Shown: piece after piece, positions 23,230-34,293 of the stretch
How the letters are laid out: each line of letters opens with the position of its first letter
Position numbering within the stretch: position 1 is the first letter of the stretch
NCBI GenBank assembly: GCA_028023455.1
Contig: JAQFVV010000143.1
Span: 2,917,301 to 2,981,300, forward strand
Origin: Epiperipatus broadwayi
Taxonomy: Eukaryota; Onychophora; Udeonychophora; Euonychophora; Peripatidae
DNA length: 64,000 nucleotides
Direction of reading: 5' to 3'
The notes under the pieces: generated by a model
Told to the model about the DNA's origin: nothing
What the model saw: the letters and a program-made list of their open reading frames with translations, nothing else
Database searches by the model: none
Made by a program: the position numbers and the translations under genes

Positions 23230-26200
23230 TGTAACAGTCAAGTTTGTACATTCGCGTAACAGAATTCAGAATCCAAGCAAGAGACCGAAGCTGACCAGAC
23301 TAGGACTGTGACATCCCAAGTCCGACCACACTTCAACTCATAAGCCAGGATTCCAAGACTCAAGACCCTACGAATGACCACCTTGAAATTACACGTAGTA
23401 TACCTCTTTCCACACGGCCGACATAGGTCACGGAGAAGCAATAAGACTCTGATAATTAAAAGAGAGGTTCTTAATTGACTAAAATATATCACTAATCTAA
23501 TTTAACTTAATGCATAGTTTTCACATATATAGACTATAAATAGTAATTAGAATTGGATTGAATTAGATCAATAACGAGACAGAGAACGAAATACATTAAA
23601 TTAATTATATATTTATTTACAATTGGCATGAAATTGATAAGTTTTACACATTTCAGCGTCGAATGTACGCAAACATTGGGTGGATAAGAGAACACATTCT
23701 CTTTTTATATACAATTCAAAATAGCTTTATATAAATAATTTCATTAAATTTTCATAAATGGGTTTAACATATGCCCATCTTATGAATTGCTTTACAACTA
23801 ATACATATTTAATCACTACGTTATGTCTATAAATCTATTTAAGCCAAATCCTATTATATTGGTGGCTGTTATATAAATAATTATATTGAACTTTGATCAT
23901 GAATTCATTTACTAAAATATACAATATGACTTAATAACGAGCGCATAAACCAGCTCAAGTAATGATCGATCGAACATGGCTTTCGAGAGAAAATTTCAGA
24001 ATGCTGAAAGCGTTATGTTAAGGTGGGAGAGTTGGCTGCATAAGATTTTACCAATGCGCTATGGCACAGGTAAACAATAATAGGAAAAGTCGCTCTGCGG
24101 ATGGATGAAATAACTTCAGGGTTCTTGCGACAAACGCCGGTACCCTGTAACCGATCGCAATGCTGCGTGAAAAGGAACATTGTGTTCAGGAATGGCGGGG
24201 GACTTACGTGCTAACCTGGCCTTGGCTCAGGCTTTGCTACTGCTCTACCCTATAAGAGAAGATGTGCTGGCAACGCCATGGCTCCATCTTGAGATACGTA
24301 TATTACGTATAGCAGCAAAACGAGAATATTTTTATAAAATAATATCACATCCGCCAAGCAAAGAATAGTATATTTCATACTAGGAAATACGAGTTAATAG
24401 CATATTAGCTCTATCAAATTGGGACCAACTCTTGTGTAGCCTGATAATAAATGTCTATGCTACTAAAGGGAATATTAATACATCTGTACTTTGACATGCT
24501 CGATCTATTAAGTTACTTATAGATAATAAATATTTAAGGAGGGAAAGTATATTTCTATGGACTTAAGAATTTAAATGTCAAATATACTTATAAATACGAT
24601 CAAGGCTAAATTTAATTCTAAATAAAACTATAAGGTTAAGTTTTTAACTGGTTGATCAAAAGAGCCACATTTCACATATTAAATCATTTAAATAATAAAA
24701 AAATAGGATTTCGAAACAGCGCAGAAAGTTGATGCTATAAACAAATTACGCGAAGATTTTCAAATAATATCTTCTTAAAAAGATGAAATTAAGTGCCCAC
24801 TGTTTCGAAATATTGGCATATAAAATATAATAAGCATTTAATTAAAATAAGCAAAGAAATATAGACACAACCGCAGTGATATAACTTTAAATTAGACACT
24901 TATAATGTACTTTAAATGAAAGGAAAATATAAATTAGTCAGATTATTTAAACTTTAACAACATGAAAATTTGATAGCAATTGACATATTTAAAATATTAA
25001 TTAAATGGATTTAAGTTTTGATTACATTTAGCTTTATCATTATTTTAAAAAGAGAGTTAGCTAACTTATATAGATATATTTACATAAAGAATTACACAGA
25101 GCTCTGCGGTTTGAAAAATAAAACGGTACCAGTATTATTTATCTGGACTGCAAGTTCTTGGCTGTTGGTTTGGTTTAGTTTGACTGGGCGGCATCATCTT
25201 TCCCATTATGTTAGGCTTGTCTCTTCTATCAGCATGATGGTGGTTTAGGCATTTCGACGAGAGAAACCCCGTTCTCCCGCGGAGTAACAGCAACAAGATG
25301 CCCGCTTTTAGCCGGACATGTTAAACATTAACAAATTGTGAAGACCGGCTGCAATTCTCATTAACAATATGGCTCCCTTTTCTTGTTAAAAATACAGAGT
25401 ATTTATATCTTTTCCTTATCAGAATCTATCGCCTCAAGACTCACTAAACTCAGGAATTTAATTAAATATTTTTCAATTTTACAATCCAGATCTTAGATAA
25501 CTTATGTTAGAAACATTCCATAAGCTATTATTATAATTAAGATTTTTCGTTGCAAACAATTGTCCAATTTAGATTTTAAAATAACTTAATCTTATCTAAG
25601 GAGATTTTAATTAGTAAATTTTGATCTAGTTTTACTTTTTACGGATTCCAGGTGTGGTCGTTAATGACACTTGTTTACAATCAAAAATCTTTTTAATTAC
25701 TTGACCAGCTTTTTATTTTTATCTTACATTTAATAGAAACTCTTCTTATTTAAAAACAACCTTTTAACATTTTTTTTAAAATGCAAACCTTTTTACATAT
25801 TTATTTAAGATAATTTACAAACATATTTTGATATAGCTTTTAAATATATTTTCGAGAAACTTTTCTCTGAAATATATTTAAAACAAGAAATCTTTTAACA
25901 ATTTTTAAAGACATTTAATATTATTTTTAGATAATGGCTTTTACATATTTTAAATCATGTCTTTCTTCTATATAGCACAGATTATATATCCACATACGAA
26001 ATTACAATATTAACAAACAAAATTAATAATTTACTCTTAACTTAAATAATATAATGAACATTTTTAGAATTATTAAATCAATTTAGTGCGTTTTACTTTT
26101 ACTAATCCTATCTAATTATAGCGTTGGTTCGCACGCAAATATATAATACTGTTTATACAGACATGAGCTAATTTTAAATTTATTAACATTTAAATAGGTT

Positions 26201-26273
26201 CGAACTTAGCACAGATGAGAGTGTCATTAGGTTTGATGGTGAAACGATAGGGGCTTAGAAAATTATCGTTTCA
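23230..26273 (-). repeat. Left LTR of the family L element (3.0 kb)
   Basis: It starts TGTAACAGTCAAGTTTGTAC and ends GTTATCGTTTCA-like (AAATTATCGTTTCA). Its end forms a stem-loop GTGAAACGATA...TATCGTTTCA. It agrees with the right LTR at nearly every base over the shared parts, which suggests recent insertion. It keeps an 875-base segment (24910-25784) that the right copy lacks. The short frame at 24180-24368 shows no family. Confidence 0.85.
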
Positions 26274-26495
26274 TATCCGAATACTTGGGACAAAAAAAAA
26301 GGAATTTACTTACAGTTGGCTATTAAATAATTTGATAAGCTTTTTTTTTTTTTTTACTAATAATATTAAATCCATTAAGCTACCACATAGAGATGAAAAA
26401 CATATAAACCCAATTGCCTGCTACATTCCATACCGAGGAACTTCATACCTATTAAACAAATCTACTACTACAAAAAATACGACTAAATTAAAAGT

Positions 26496-26801
26496 TTAAA
26501 AACAATCCACACAAAATAGATCCTCTTCATCTGATGTCCATCCATATCTCTCATACTCATCTTCCCATCTCACAGTCTGTTGTTCTGGGTGCATTTCTAA
26601 ACTCTGTACAAACTCACTTCCACTGTATGGAACTTCCTTATCCGATCTTCTATTTAAGTCTACTCCTTCATAGCTAGAGAAATACTTTGGATGCTTTCCA
26701 GATTTGTTATTTCCGAATAGTAGGGTTTGAATCCTTTCTCTCTCCCTCTGTTCTTCCCCTGGCGAACCTCTGCGGTTGTCTCCTGCCTTCTCTCTGTTCA
26801 T
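26496..26801 (-). CDS. Second minus-strand frame of the family L element (gag-like, 101 aa)
   Basis: Its ATG overlaps the stop of the preceding frame as ATGA at 26798-26801, so translation could restart there, or the join could be an old frameshift within one Gag. The protein starts basic and glutamate-rich, then has a part reading SGSEFVQSLE and RWEDEYERYGWTSDEEDLFC, which resembles the start of the capsid region in invertebrate gypsy Gag (a Trp followed by S-D-E-E). It stops at once after CVDCF, where a capsid would continue, so it looks truncated. No zinc knuckle, protease or polymerase follows before the left LTR. Confidence 0.55.
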   Translation of the reverse strand: MNREKAGDNRRGSPGEEQRERERIQTLLFGNNKSGKHPKYFSSYEGVDLNRRSDKEVPYSGSEFVQSLEMHPEQQTVRWEDEYERYGWTSDEEDLFCVDCF

Positions 26802-27751
26802 CCCAGCCTTGCTTTCTTCTTAACTCGTGTATGGATCCTTTCTCTTTTCTTTTTGCCCTTTATGGTACTCTTCGATTCGTACTTCCCATACAGTCCAATT
26901 GTCTCTGCCTCTAACTCACTGTTATCTGGTGTGACTATCTGATCATTTCCTTTGTTTATGATGCTTTCTGCGTTGACGTTGCTTTCCTCCTCTCTAAAAA
27001 TCTCTTTAGAGTCCCCCACTGATAGTAGTTTTCTTTTGCATGGGTTCTCAGCTAAATGACTAATGGCTAAACTGTTCTCTATGCTTTCTTTTTTTGCCCC
27101 CTTCATTTCAGCGAGGTCTTTTCTTAATTCTTGAATACATTCTGCTATACTGTTCTCTTCCTCGGCTGCTACTTGACTTCTATGAGCCAGGCCTTTTAAT
27201 TCATATATTTCGTCCCGGATCTCACTATGTGTGTCTTCATATTCCTGAAACTTCCTGCTAAGATCTGTCTCCATTTTATTGAACTTCTCCCCTATATCCC
27301 TTTCTTGATACTCAACCTGCTTCCCCATGGCCTTGATTTCCTCTTGGATTTTCACCATTTCATTTTTATTTTCTGTCCTGGTCGTATCCAGCATTTCTGT
27401 GAATTCAAACTGTATTTTTTCACAATTCTGTTGGCAGCTAAAGGATACTTCCTGCAGGCCTTTACACAGCATTTCTTCGAAGTCTTTCCTAATCTGTGCT
27501 GTTCCTTCCTCACATTGCCTGCCCGAAGCTTCAAAACGTTCCATTTTTAGATTATTTCTATAATCTCTCTCTTCTGCATCCTGTCTAATTTGCTTTAATA
27601 GTGACTCCATCATTGAGTTCATATTCCAGCATTCTTTTTTAATTTCTTCTATTGGTCTTAATATAATACCCCTACACATTCCTTCTTTTCCTGTTTTCCC
27701 TTCTTCCTCTTCGCTCACTACTTCCCTTTCTTCTTTCGTACTATTATCCAT
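26798..27751 (-). CDS. First minus-strand frame of the family L element (coiled-coil gag-like protein, 317 aa)
   Basis: An intact 317-codon frame starts at ATG 27749-27751. The protein is highly charged. Residues about 30-225 are mostly helical with heptad-like spacing (KMERFEASGRQCEEGTAQIR; EMVKIQEEIKAMGKQVEYQE; EIRDEIYELKGLAHRS), a long coiled coil. The C terminus is basic (KGKKKRERIHTRVKKKARLG). Many invertebrate gypsy Gag proteins begin with such a coiled coil, which probably drives multimerisation. Intactness over 950 bases in an AT-rich region argues for recent function. The upstream 27843-28070 frame of 75 codons shows no family and may be leader sequence. Confidence 0.6.
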   Translation of the reverse strand: MDNSTKEEREVVSEEEEGKTGKEGMCRGIILRPIEEIKKECWNMNSMMESLLKQIRQDAEERDYRNNLKMERFEASGRQCEEGTAQIRKDFEEMLCKGLQEVSFSCQQNCEKIQFEFTEMLDTTRTENKNEMVKIQEEIKAMGKQVEYQERDIGEKFNKMETDLSRKFQEYEDTHSEIRDEIYELKGLAHRSQVAAEEENSIAECIQELRKDLAEMKGAKKESIENSLAISHLAENPCKRKLLSVGDSKEIFREEESNVNAESIINKGNDQIVTPDNSELEAETIGLYGKYESKSTIKGKKKRERIHTRVKKKARLG

Positions 27752-28389
27752 TTTAAATATACTAACAAAAAAATTTCTCTTTTTACTGGCTCAATTGGTT
27801 TTTACTAAAGTTTCTTGGTTTTTGTTTGCTTTACTAACTCGGCTAATTGCTGCACTCCACAAAGAAAACGATCTGTCTCCTACTCATCTCAACACCTATG
27901 CTTAACTCTATTAATACACCTAACTTCTCGTAATACATTCGCTTGATGTCCACCCAACATTTAACTAACAGTGAAATAAATTTAATATATATAACAACAA
28001 AAATTATAAAATGCAGCTCACCCTTGGCCTCTTGCAGCTGTTTTTCTTTTTTAAATTTTCCATGGTTCATGGTTATAATTTAATTTACACGTCTGTGCTA
28101 GTTTTGAACCCTTAAGATTTTATTTGACCTTACATTTATTTCCTTCTATTTCTCGTTCAATCCAATTCATAAAACATAACACAAATAATAGACCCCCCTT
28201 TTCTCTCTTTACTCCTGATGACAAAATTTATGTGAGAACGATTTGACATTTATTCAAATCATCCTTGGGCGCCAATCACAGTGAGCAAGAAAGTTTACAC
28301 AATATATATTATAAATCCCCGTAAAAATTCTACTATGCATCTATATAAATAATTTTTATATAATAAAATAATAATCTATTCAGAGTATG

Positions 28390-28727
28390 GAATTAATTGA
28401 CGTTCAAACTCAGGGAAAAAAAATTATACATATACATTATTTTGGCAAAAAAAAAATTGACTCAGAATTTTTAATTTTGACCAAAAGATTTTATCTATAT
28501 ACTCAATAATCTCCTCAGAGATGGAAATAAGTTACAGGCCCCACGATTTTTGGGCGTACAAACCCGGGGAGAAAAAATCTTACATATATATTATTCATTA
28601 TTATTTAAAATAGAAGGAAAAAAAAACATTATATGTACATATTAAATGCTCTACAGGGTATTGCAGGGTGTGGGAATATCGAATAGCCACACGATGGGCA
28701 TCCAAACCCGGGGGAAAAAATATACTA
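28390..28727. repeat. Three diverged tandem units next to the right LTR
   Basis: Three units of roughly 140-150 bases can be lined up. Each has a purine-ending core: CGTTCAAACTCAGGGAAAAA near 28401, CGTACAAACCCGGGGAGAAA near 28554 and GCATCCAAACCCGGGGGAAA near 28698, each followed by an AT stretch with TATACATATA-like sequence. The last unit abuts the LTR. Confidence 0.65.
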
Positions 28728-31175
28728 TGTCAAGTTTGTACATTCGCGTAACAGAATTCAGAATCCAAGCAAAAGAGACCGAAGCTGACCAGACTAGGAC
28801 TGTGACATCCCAAGTCCGACCACACTTCAACTCATAAGCCAGGATTCCAAGACTCAAGACCCTATGAATGACCACCTTGAAATTACACGTAGTATACCTC
28901 TTTCCACACGGCCGACGTAGGTCACGGAGAAGCAATAAGACTGATAATTAAAAGAGAGGTTCTTAATTGACTAAAATATATCACTAATCTAATTTAACTT
29001 AATGCATAGTTTTCACATATATAGACTATAAATAGTAATTAGAATTGGATTGCATTAGATCAATAGTGAGACAGAGAACGAAATACATTAAATTAATTAT
29101 ATATTTATTTACAATTGGCATGAAATTGGTAAGTTTTACACATTTCAGCGTCGAATGTACGCAAACATTGGGTGGATAAGAGAACACATTCTCTTTTTAT
29201 ACACAATTCAAAATAGCTTTGTATAAATAATTTCATTAAATTTTCATAAATGGGTTTAACATATGCCCATCTTATGAATTGCTTTACAACTGATACATAT
29301 TTAATCACTACGTTATGTCTATAACTCTAGTTAAGCCAAATCCTATTACTATTGTGGCTGGTATATAAATAATTATATTAAACTTTGATCATGAATTCAT
29401 TTACTAAAATATACAATATGACAATCACGAGCGCATAAACCAGCTCAAGTAATGATCGATCGAACATGGCTTTCAAGAGAAAATTTCAGAATGCTGAAAG
29501 TGTTATGTTAAGGTGGGAGAGTTGGCTGCATTAAGATTTTACCAATGCGCTATGGCACAGGTAAACAATAATAGGAAAAGTCGCTCTGCGGATGGATGAA
29601 ATAACTTCAGGGTTCTTGCGACAAACGCCGGTACCCTGTAACCGATCGCATTGCTGCGTGAAAAGGAACATTGTGTTCAGGAATGGCGGGGGACTTACGT
29701 GGTAACCTGGCCTTGGCTCAGGCTTTGCTACTGCTCTACCCTATAAGAGATGTGCTGGCAACGCCGTGACTCCATCTTGAGATACGTATATTACGTATAG
29801 CAGCAAAACGAGAATATTTTTATAAAATAATATCACATCCGCCAAGCAAAGAATAGTATATTTCATATTAGGAAATACGAGTTAATAGCATATTAGCTCT
29901 ATCAAATTGGGACCAACTCTTGTGTAGCCTGATAATAAATGTCTATGCTACTAAAGGGAATATTAATACATCTGTACTTTGACATGCTCGATCTATTAAG
30001 TTACTTATAGATAATAAATATTTAAGGAGGGAAAGTATATTTCTATGGACTTAAGAATTTAAATGTCAAATATACTTATAAATACGATCAAGGCTAAATT
30101 TAATTCTAAATAAAACTATAAGGTTAAGTTTTTAACTGGTTGATCAAAAGAGCCACATTTCACATATTAAATCATTTAAATAATAAAAAAATAGGATTTC
30201 GAAACAGCGCAGAAAGTTGATGCTATAAACAAATTACGCAAAGATTTTCAAATAATATCTTCTTAAAAAGATGAAATTAAGTGCCCACTGTTTCGAAATA
30301 TTGTCATATAAAATATAATAAGCATTTAATTAAAATAAGCAAAGAAATATAGACACAACCGCAGTGATATAACTTTAAATTAGACACTTATAATGTAAAA
30401 CCATTAAGCATCACATGATCACATTTCCTATACTAGCACATTAATTGTTGATAAACAGAGCAAAACTCTCCATACAGTATTGCCACCTGTGCTAAACAGA
30501 GTAATCAATGGATGCCAGAAGGCTTGGGCATAAAATCCCCATCTAATGCCTACTCATCCAATATCCCCAGACTAGTGTCTGGCTTGTGGCCTTTGTCAGT
30601 GAGGAGCTTTGGATCTGAGAGCACTGCATCTAGATCTTAGGATCTAATGCATCCCTCTAGCAACCACCTTTTATCTCTACTTAACTACAAACCTTTTTAC
30701 ATATTTATTTAAAATAATTCACAAACATTTTGATATAGCTTTTAAATATATTTTCGAGAAACTTTTCTCTGAAATATATTTAAAACAAGAAATCTTTTAA
30801 CAATTTTTAAAGACATTTAATATTATTTTTAGATAATGGCTTTTACATATTTTAAATCATGTCTTTTTTCTATATAGCACAGATTATATATCCACATACG
30901 AATTTACAATATTAACAAACAAAATTAATAATTTACTCTTAACTTAAATAATATAACGAACATTTTTAGAATTATTAAATCAATTTAGTGCGCTATACTT
31001 TTACTAATCCTATCTAATTATAGTGTTGGTTCGCACGCAAATATATAATACTGTTTATACAGACATGAGCTAATTTTAAATTTATTAACATTTAAATAGG
31101 TTCGAATTTAGCACAGATGAGAGTGTCATTAGGTTTGATGGTGAAACGATAGGGGCTTAGAAAGTTATCGTTTCA
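28728..31175 (-). repeat. Right LTR of the family L element, with a replaced segment
   Basis: It matches the left LTR from GTCAAGTTTGTAC to TTATCGTTTCA. Its border on the internal side reads TATACTATGTCAAG instead of CTGTAACAGTCAAG, so the last few bases differ from the left copy. At 30398 the match breaks: 875 bases of the left copy are absent and 291 bases of a foldback-family repeat stand in their place; matching resumes at AAACCTTTTTAC (30689). Confidence 0.85.
30398..30688 (+). repeat. Foldback-family (family F) repeat inside the right LTR
   Basis: It carries the family blocks CATCACATGATCA, GCAAAACTCTC, GTAATCAATGGATGCCAGAA, AATATCCCCAGACTAG, TTGGATCTGAGAGCACTGCA and AGATCTTAGGATCTAATGCA. 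The same blocks occur at 40175-40545, 40553-40770, 41486-42170 and 63690-63925. Confidence 0.85.
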
Positions 31176-31249
31176 TATCTATAATAAAAATATTGATTGC
31201 ATCATAATATATATCCACATACATTTTGCTATCTATTAAATATTTTCCG

Positions 31250-32540
31250 TTTTTAATTTGATTTTTTTATTTCCATATGTTTTAATTTTTTTAATTCAAT
31301 AGGTAAATTATTGATTAATTTAGACATATTTTTTACAATATTTTGAAACCATGTAGATATCAGGTTATCCTAGACATATTTCAAACTTGTTGTTATAAGA
31401 TGTGATATGTTGGACTATTTCCACTACCTATGAGTGAATGTTGAATGTATAAGTTATTATAAGGTTTTTTAAAAATGAAATCAAATTTTTTTTTATTTAA
31501 TTGTATATTCAACAAGTTCATTGAATATTAAAATATTATTTTTGTATCCAATTTTTTCTTTTTATATATAATTTTCTTCTGTTAGATCAATTATTCTTTT
31601 TTACAGAAATGGTAATCTATTAATATTAGAAAAGCTTGCAAATTAAGTCTTATTCCATATCTCATTATAGATTCACCTAAAGATTTATATATAGCAATAA
31701 GAATATTTAAAGAAAAAAATTGATTTTGTAGAATACTTTTATAAAATATCTGATTGTCTTAATCACTATGTTAAAATGATATTTCCAAGAAATTTTTTTC
31801 ATCTATAATAATTCCTAGATATCTAATATATTTTTTGTTCTATTTTTATACATTTGTTATTATTAGATATTGCATTATTAATATATATACAATCAAGTGA
31901 ATGTAGATGAATATCAATATTTTTATATTTCATGTGAGAAGTGCATATTAACATATATTTTGTTTTTCTTCTTTTATATTAGTTTCTTTGTTAAAGAACC
32001 AAAGGACAATTGTGTTCAAGCTTTCTTGACATTTTTTAATTGCAATATTAATATTGACATTTACATTTGTAATAATAGCATCACCCTGCAAATTAATATA
32101 TTGATCTTTTCACTATTAATATTTTATAGATCATTTATGAAAATCGGAAACAACAATGCCACCAAATCTCATTGTTTGAAATTGGACATTTCCTCTATAC
32201 TCAGATTTTAGAACTTAATTATTCTGTGTTTTTATTCATAACTGAAATTAATCCATTAGATTTTTTCCAAAATTTATGGACATGAGGTTCTTATTAATTG
32301 AAGGATGTTAAATGCTTATGTGATTATCATATATTTTACATTCTCTAAATACATTTATTACTGTTGGATTTTTTATATTTACAGAAAATTTTATTTTTGA
32401 ATTTAATTTGTTGTAGTTTGTCCAAATTTCTATTTATTAAGATTATGAAATAAAATAATTTCATAGCTTTTTTTAAAATTATTTTTATCATAGTAAATAG
32501 TTTTTTAACAATGTTGTAATTAATTTTAATGGTAATAATC
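31250..32540 (-). pseudogene. Jockey/CR1-like LINE reverse transcriptase relic
   Basis: Read on the minus strand from about 32300 downwards: PIFINDL, then GDAIITNVNVN where Y-A-D-D would stand, then YLGIIIDEK near 31810, LNILIAIYKSLGESIMRYGI near 31670-31730 and a tail with LPIELKKLK near 31260-31300. This order (FADD box, the YLG strand, the IYKSL...YG segment, the final N-LP-I) is the C-terminal half of Jockey/CR1-clade LINE Pol. Many stops and frame changes make it a fossil. It ends about 60 bases upstream of host exon B. Confidence 0.7.
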
Positions 32541-32604
32541 ATATCAAAATATTAATAATAATATATACATATTCTTATTTCTATCTGTATTCTCATTTTT
32601 AAAG

Positions 32605-32841
32605 ACATGGTAATAATAAAATTTTTTCCTGCCAAGGCATTCGTATCTGTGTTAATTATTTTAAAGATAGAGGACATAAAAATATCATTGTTTTTGTACC
32701 ACATTGGAGAAAAAGTAGACCTAAATCAAACTCCCCAATTCTTGATCAGCATATTTTGCATGACTTACAACATGAAGACATCTTAAAATTTACACCATCT
32801 CGTGTTTTTCAAGGAAGAAATATTGCTAGCTATGAAGACAG
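32605..32841 (+). CDS. N4BP1: N4BP1/KHNYN-like ribonuclease, exon B (core of NYN)
   Basis: The acceptor is TTTTTAAAG/ACATGG and the donor is GACAG/GTAAAA. The first base completes the Ala codon left by exon A, giving ALAHGNNKIFSCQGI across the joint, as expected for the family (S-C-x-G-I). Then come ICVNYFKDRGHKNIIVFVPH and W-R-K, the helix and strand before the active site, then LDQHILHDL, TPSRVF and NIASYEDR. In Regnase-1 this last motif is D-D-R and both Asp residues contribute to the metal site; here it is E-D-R, so one acidic position is Glu. The exon ends two bases into the Arg codon. It begins about 60 bases after an antisense LINE relic. Confidence 0.93.
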
Positions 32842-34293
32842 GTAAAAAAAATTTAATTATATTTGACAAATATTTTTTAAGATAGAGCAAAGTTTACCAT
32901 GCTGATAAGTTAGTAATTATTATGATCTTTTCTCCATACAGAATTGTATATTTTGAGTGTGTATATACTGTTATAAATGTTTGGTTTTTATCACTTGAAA
33001 TAAAGCAAGAGATAAACTATTCAATTTAGCATAGATGTTAACAGCAATAATTCATTCTGTAATCATTTACTCTAGAGCTTTCAGTGTAAGCATATGTAAT
33101 CAGAAGACATCATATAACAATACCGAAAAAAATTTTAGACTAGTTTCTGGCTATTAACTTTTGTTAATTCAGGAGCAGGGAATAGCAATACCTAATGAGA
33201 AGCCTTTTCAATTTGAAAGTTTCAATGCCCTCAGATAGCTATACCAATTTTTTTTATATAGTATGTTAGTTTAATACTAGGTCAGAATTATATTTTTTTG
33301 TGAATGTCAGACTTCTGTATATAGATAATCAAATTGGCTTGAGTCAAAACCTTAAAGTTTTATTAGCTTTCAGTTATATAATTGCATACTCCTAATTTCA
33401 GCAGCCAGAAAACTAGTTTAAGAATCTGATTAGCATTTATCATATAGATTCAAATTACTCATGCTTACATAGATAGCATATGTAAATGATGTAGAGTGGA
33501 TTGTTGCTGTTAATACAGAGAGTAAAAATTGGTTTTAATTTTAACACAAATTATTGTATTTTTAAATTGGTATAATGAAAGCAATCAAACAAAATATCTT
33601 TTATTTCATGCTCATACATTTTTTAAAAATAGTTTTGCATCTAGAAGTCCATTCACAACATAAATTTCAAGTATCTATAGTTATAATGTACCTGTGAACC
33701 AAATATATAATGATTATATGCCATAAATGATAATGAAACAGTAAAATAAAGATCAAAATATATTCCAGAAGAATTAAAAATTTTTGTTTTTAAATTATAG
33801 TTGAATTATAATTACATAAAATTTTAACATAGGTTTTTCTTTTTAAAATTGATTTTTAGTATAGTTTTTTCTTTTTAAAACCTTGATTTTTAATAAACTT
33901 TGTAAAAAAATTAAAAAGAAAAATTAAACTTTGCAGATCATTGATGGCCACATGATAAACCTGCAGTTATAAGTATAATAAAGCCATTTATCCTACAATC
34001 TGGAAGTTATATATAGAATGTTTGAATTTTTATTTAACAGAGAATAGGATCTTCGCATAATGATCAGTGGCAAGACTTAAGAAATCCTAAAATTATTATT
34101 ATTCTCTCTGGCTATGATATTAGATTATATCTATATAGACCTTAATTGATAACATTAATGTTCATTTCAAACTAAAATTCAAGTAAATTTGTAGGTAGAT
34201 TTTATTTCTCTAAGCTAACAAACAAAAAATGAATTTATCAGTGATTATGTTAAAGGAATACGATCCTTGAGAAATTATTGAAATTTGGAAATA
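32842..34293 (+). other. Intron B, first part, no gene seen
   Basis: AT-rich intron after exon B, with no recognisable relic or repeat up to the hAT element. Confidence 0.55.

Larger units (their letters stand above)
23230..31175 (-). mobile_element. Non-autonomous LTR element with very long LTRs (family L), 8 kb, target duplication TATC
   Basis: Two nearly identical direct repeats, 23230-26273 and 28728-31175, enclose an internal region of about 2.45 kb. TATC occurs just outside both ends (23226-23229 and 31176-31179). On the minus strand the LTR would begin TGAAACGATAA and end near CTTGACTGTTACA. The internal region has two minus-strand gag-like frames and no pol, so the element depends on others for movement. 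The strand given follows the frames. A purine run GGGGGAAAAAATA beside the right LTR on the plus strand would instead suit the opposite orientation, so the direction is not settled. Confidence 0.75.

Noticed and set aside
27227-27563. Plus-strand frames of about 78-107 codons
   Set aside because: They are shadows of the long minus-strand coiled-coil frame; their hydrophobic Phe-rich composition is the complement of Lys/Glu codons.
23230-31175. Segmental duplication in place of an LTR element
   Set aside because: Exact ends with TG...CA-like termini, a 4-bp flanking duplication and solo copies of the same ends elsewhere favour an LTR element.
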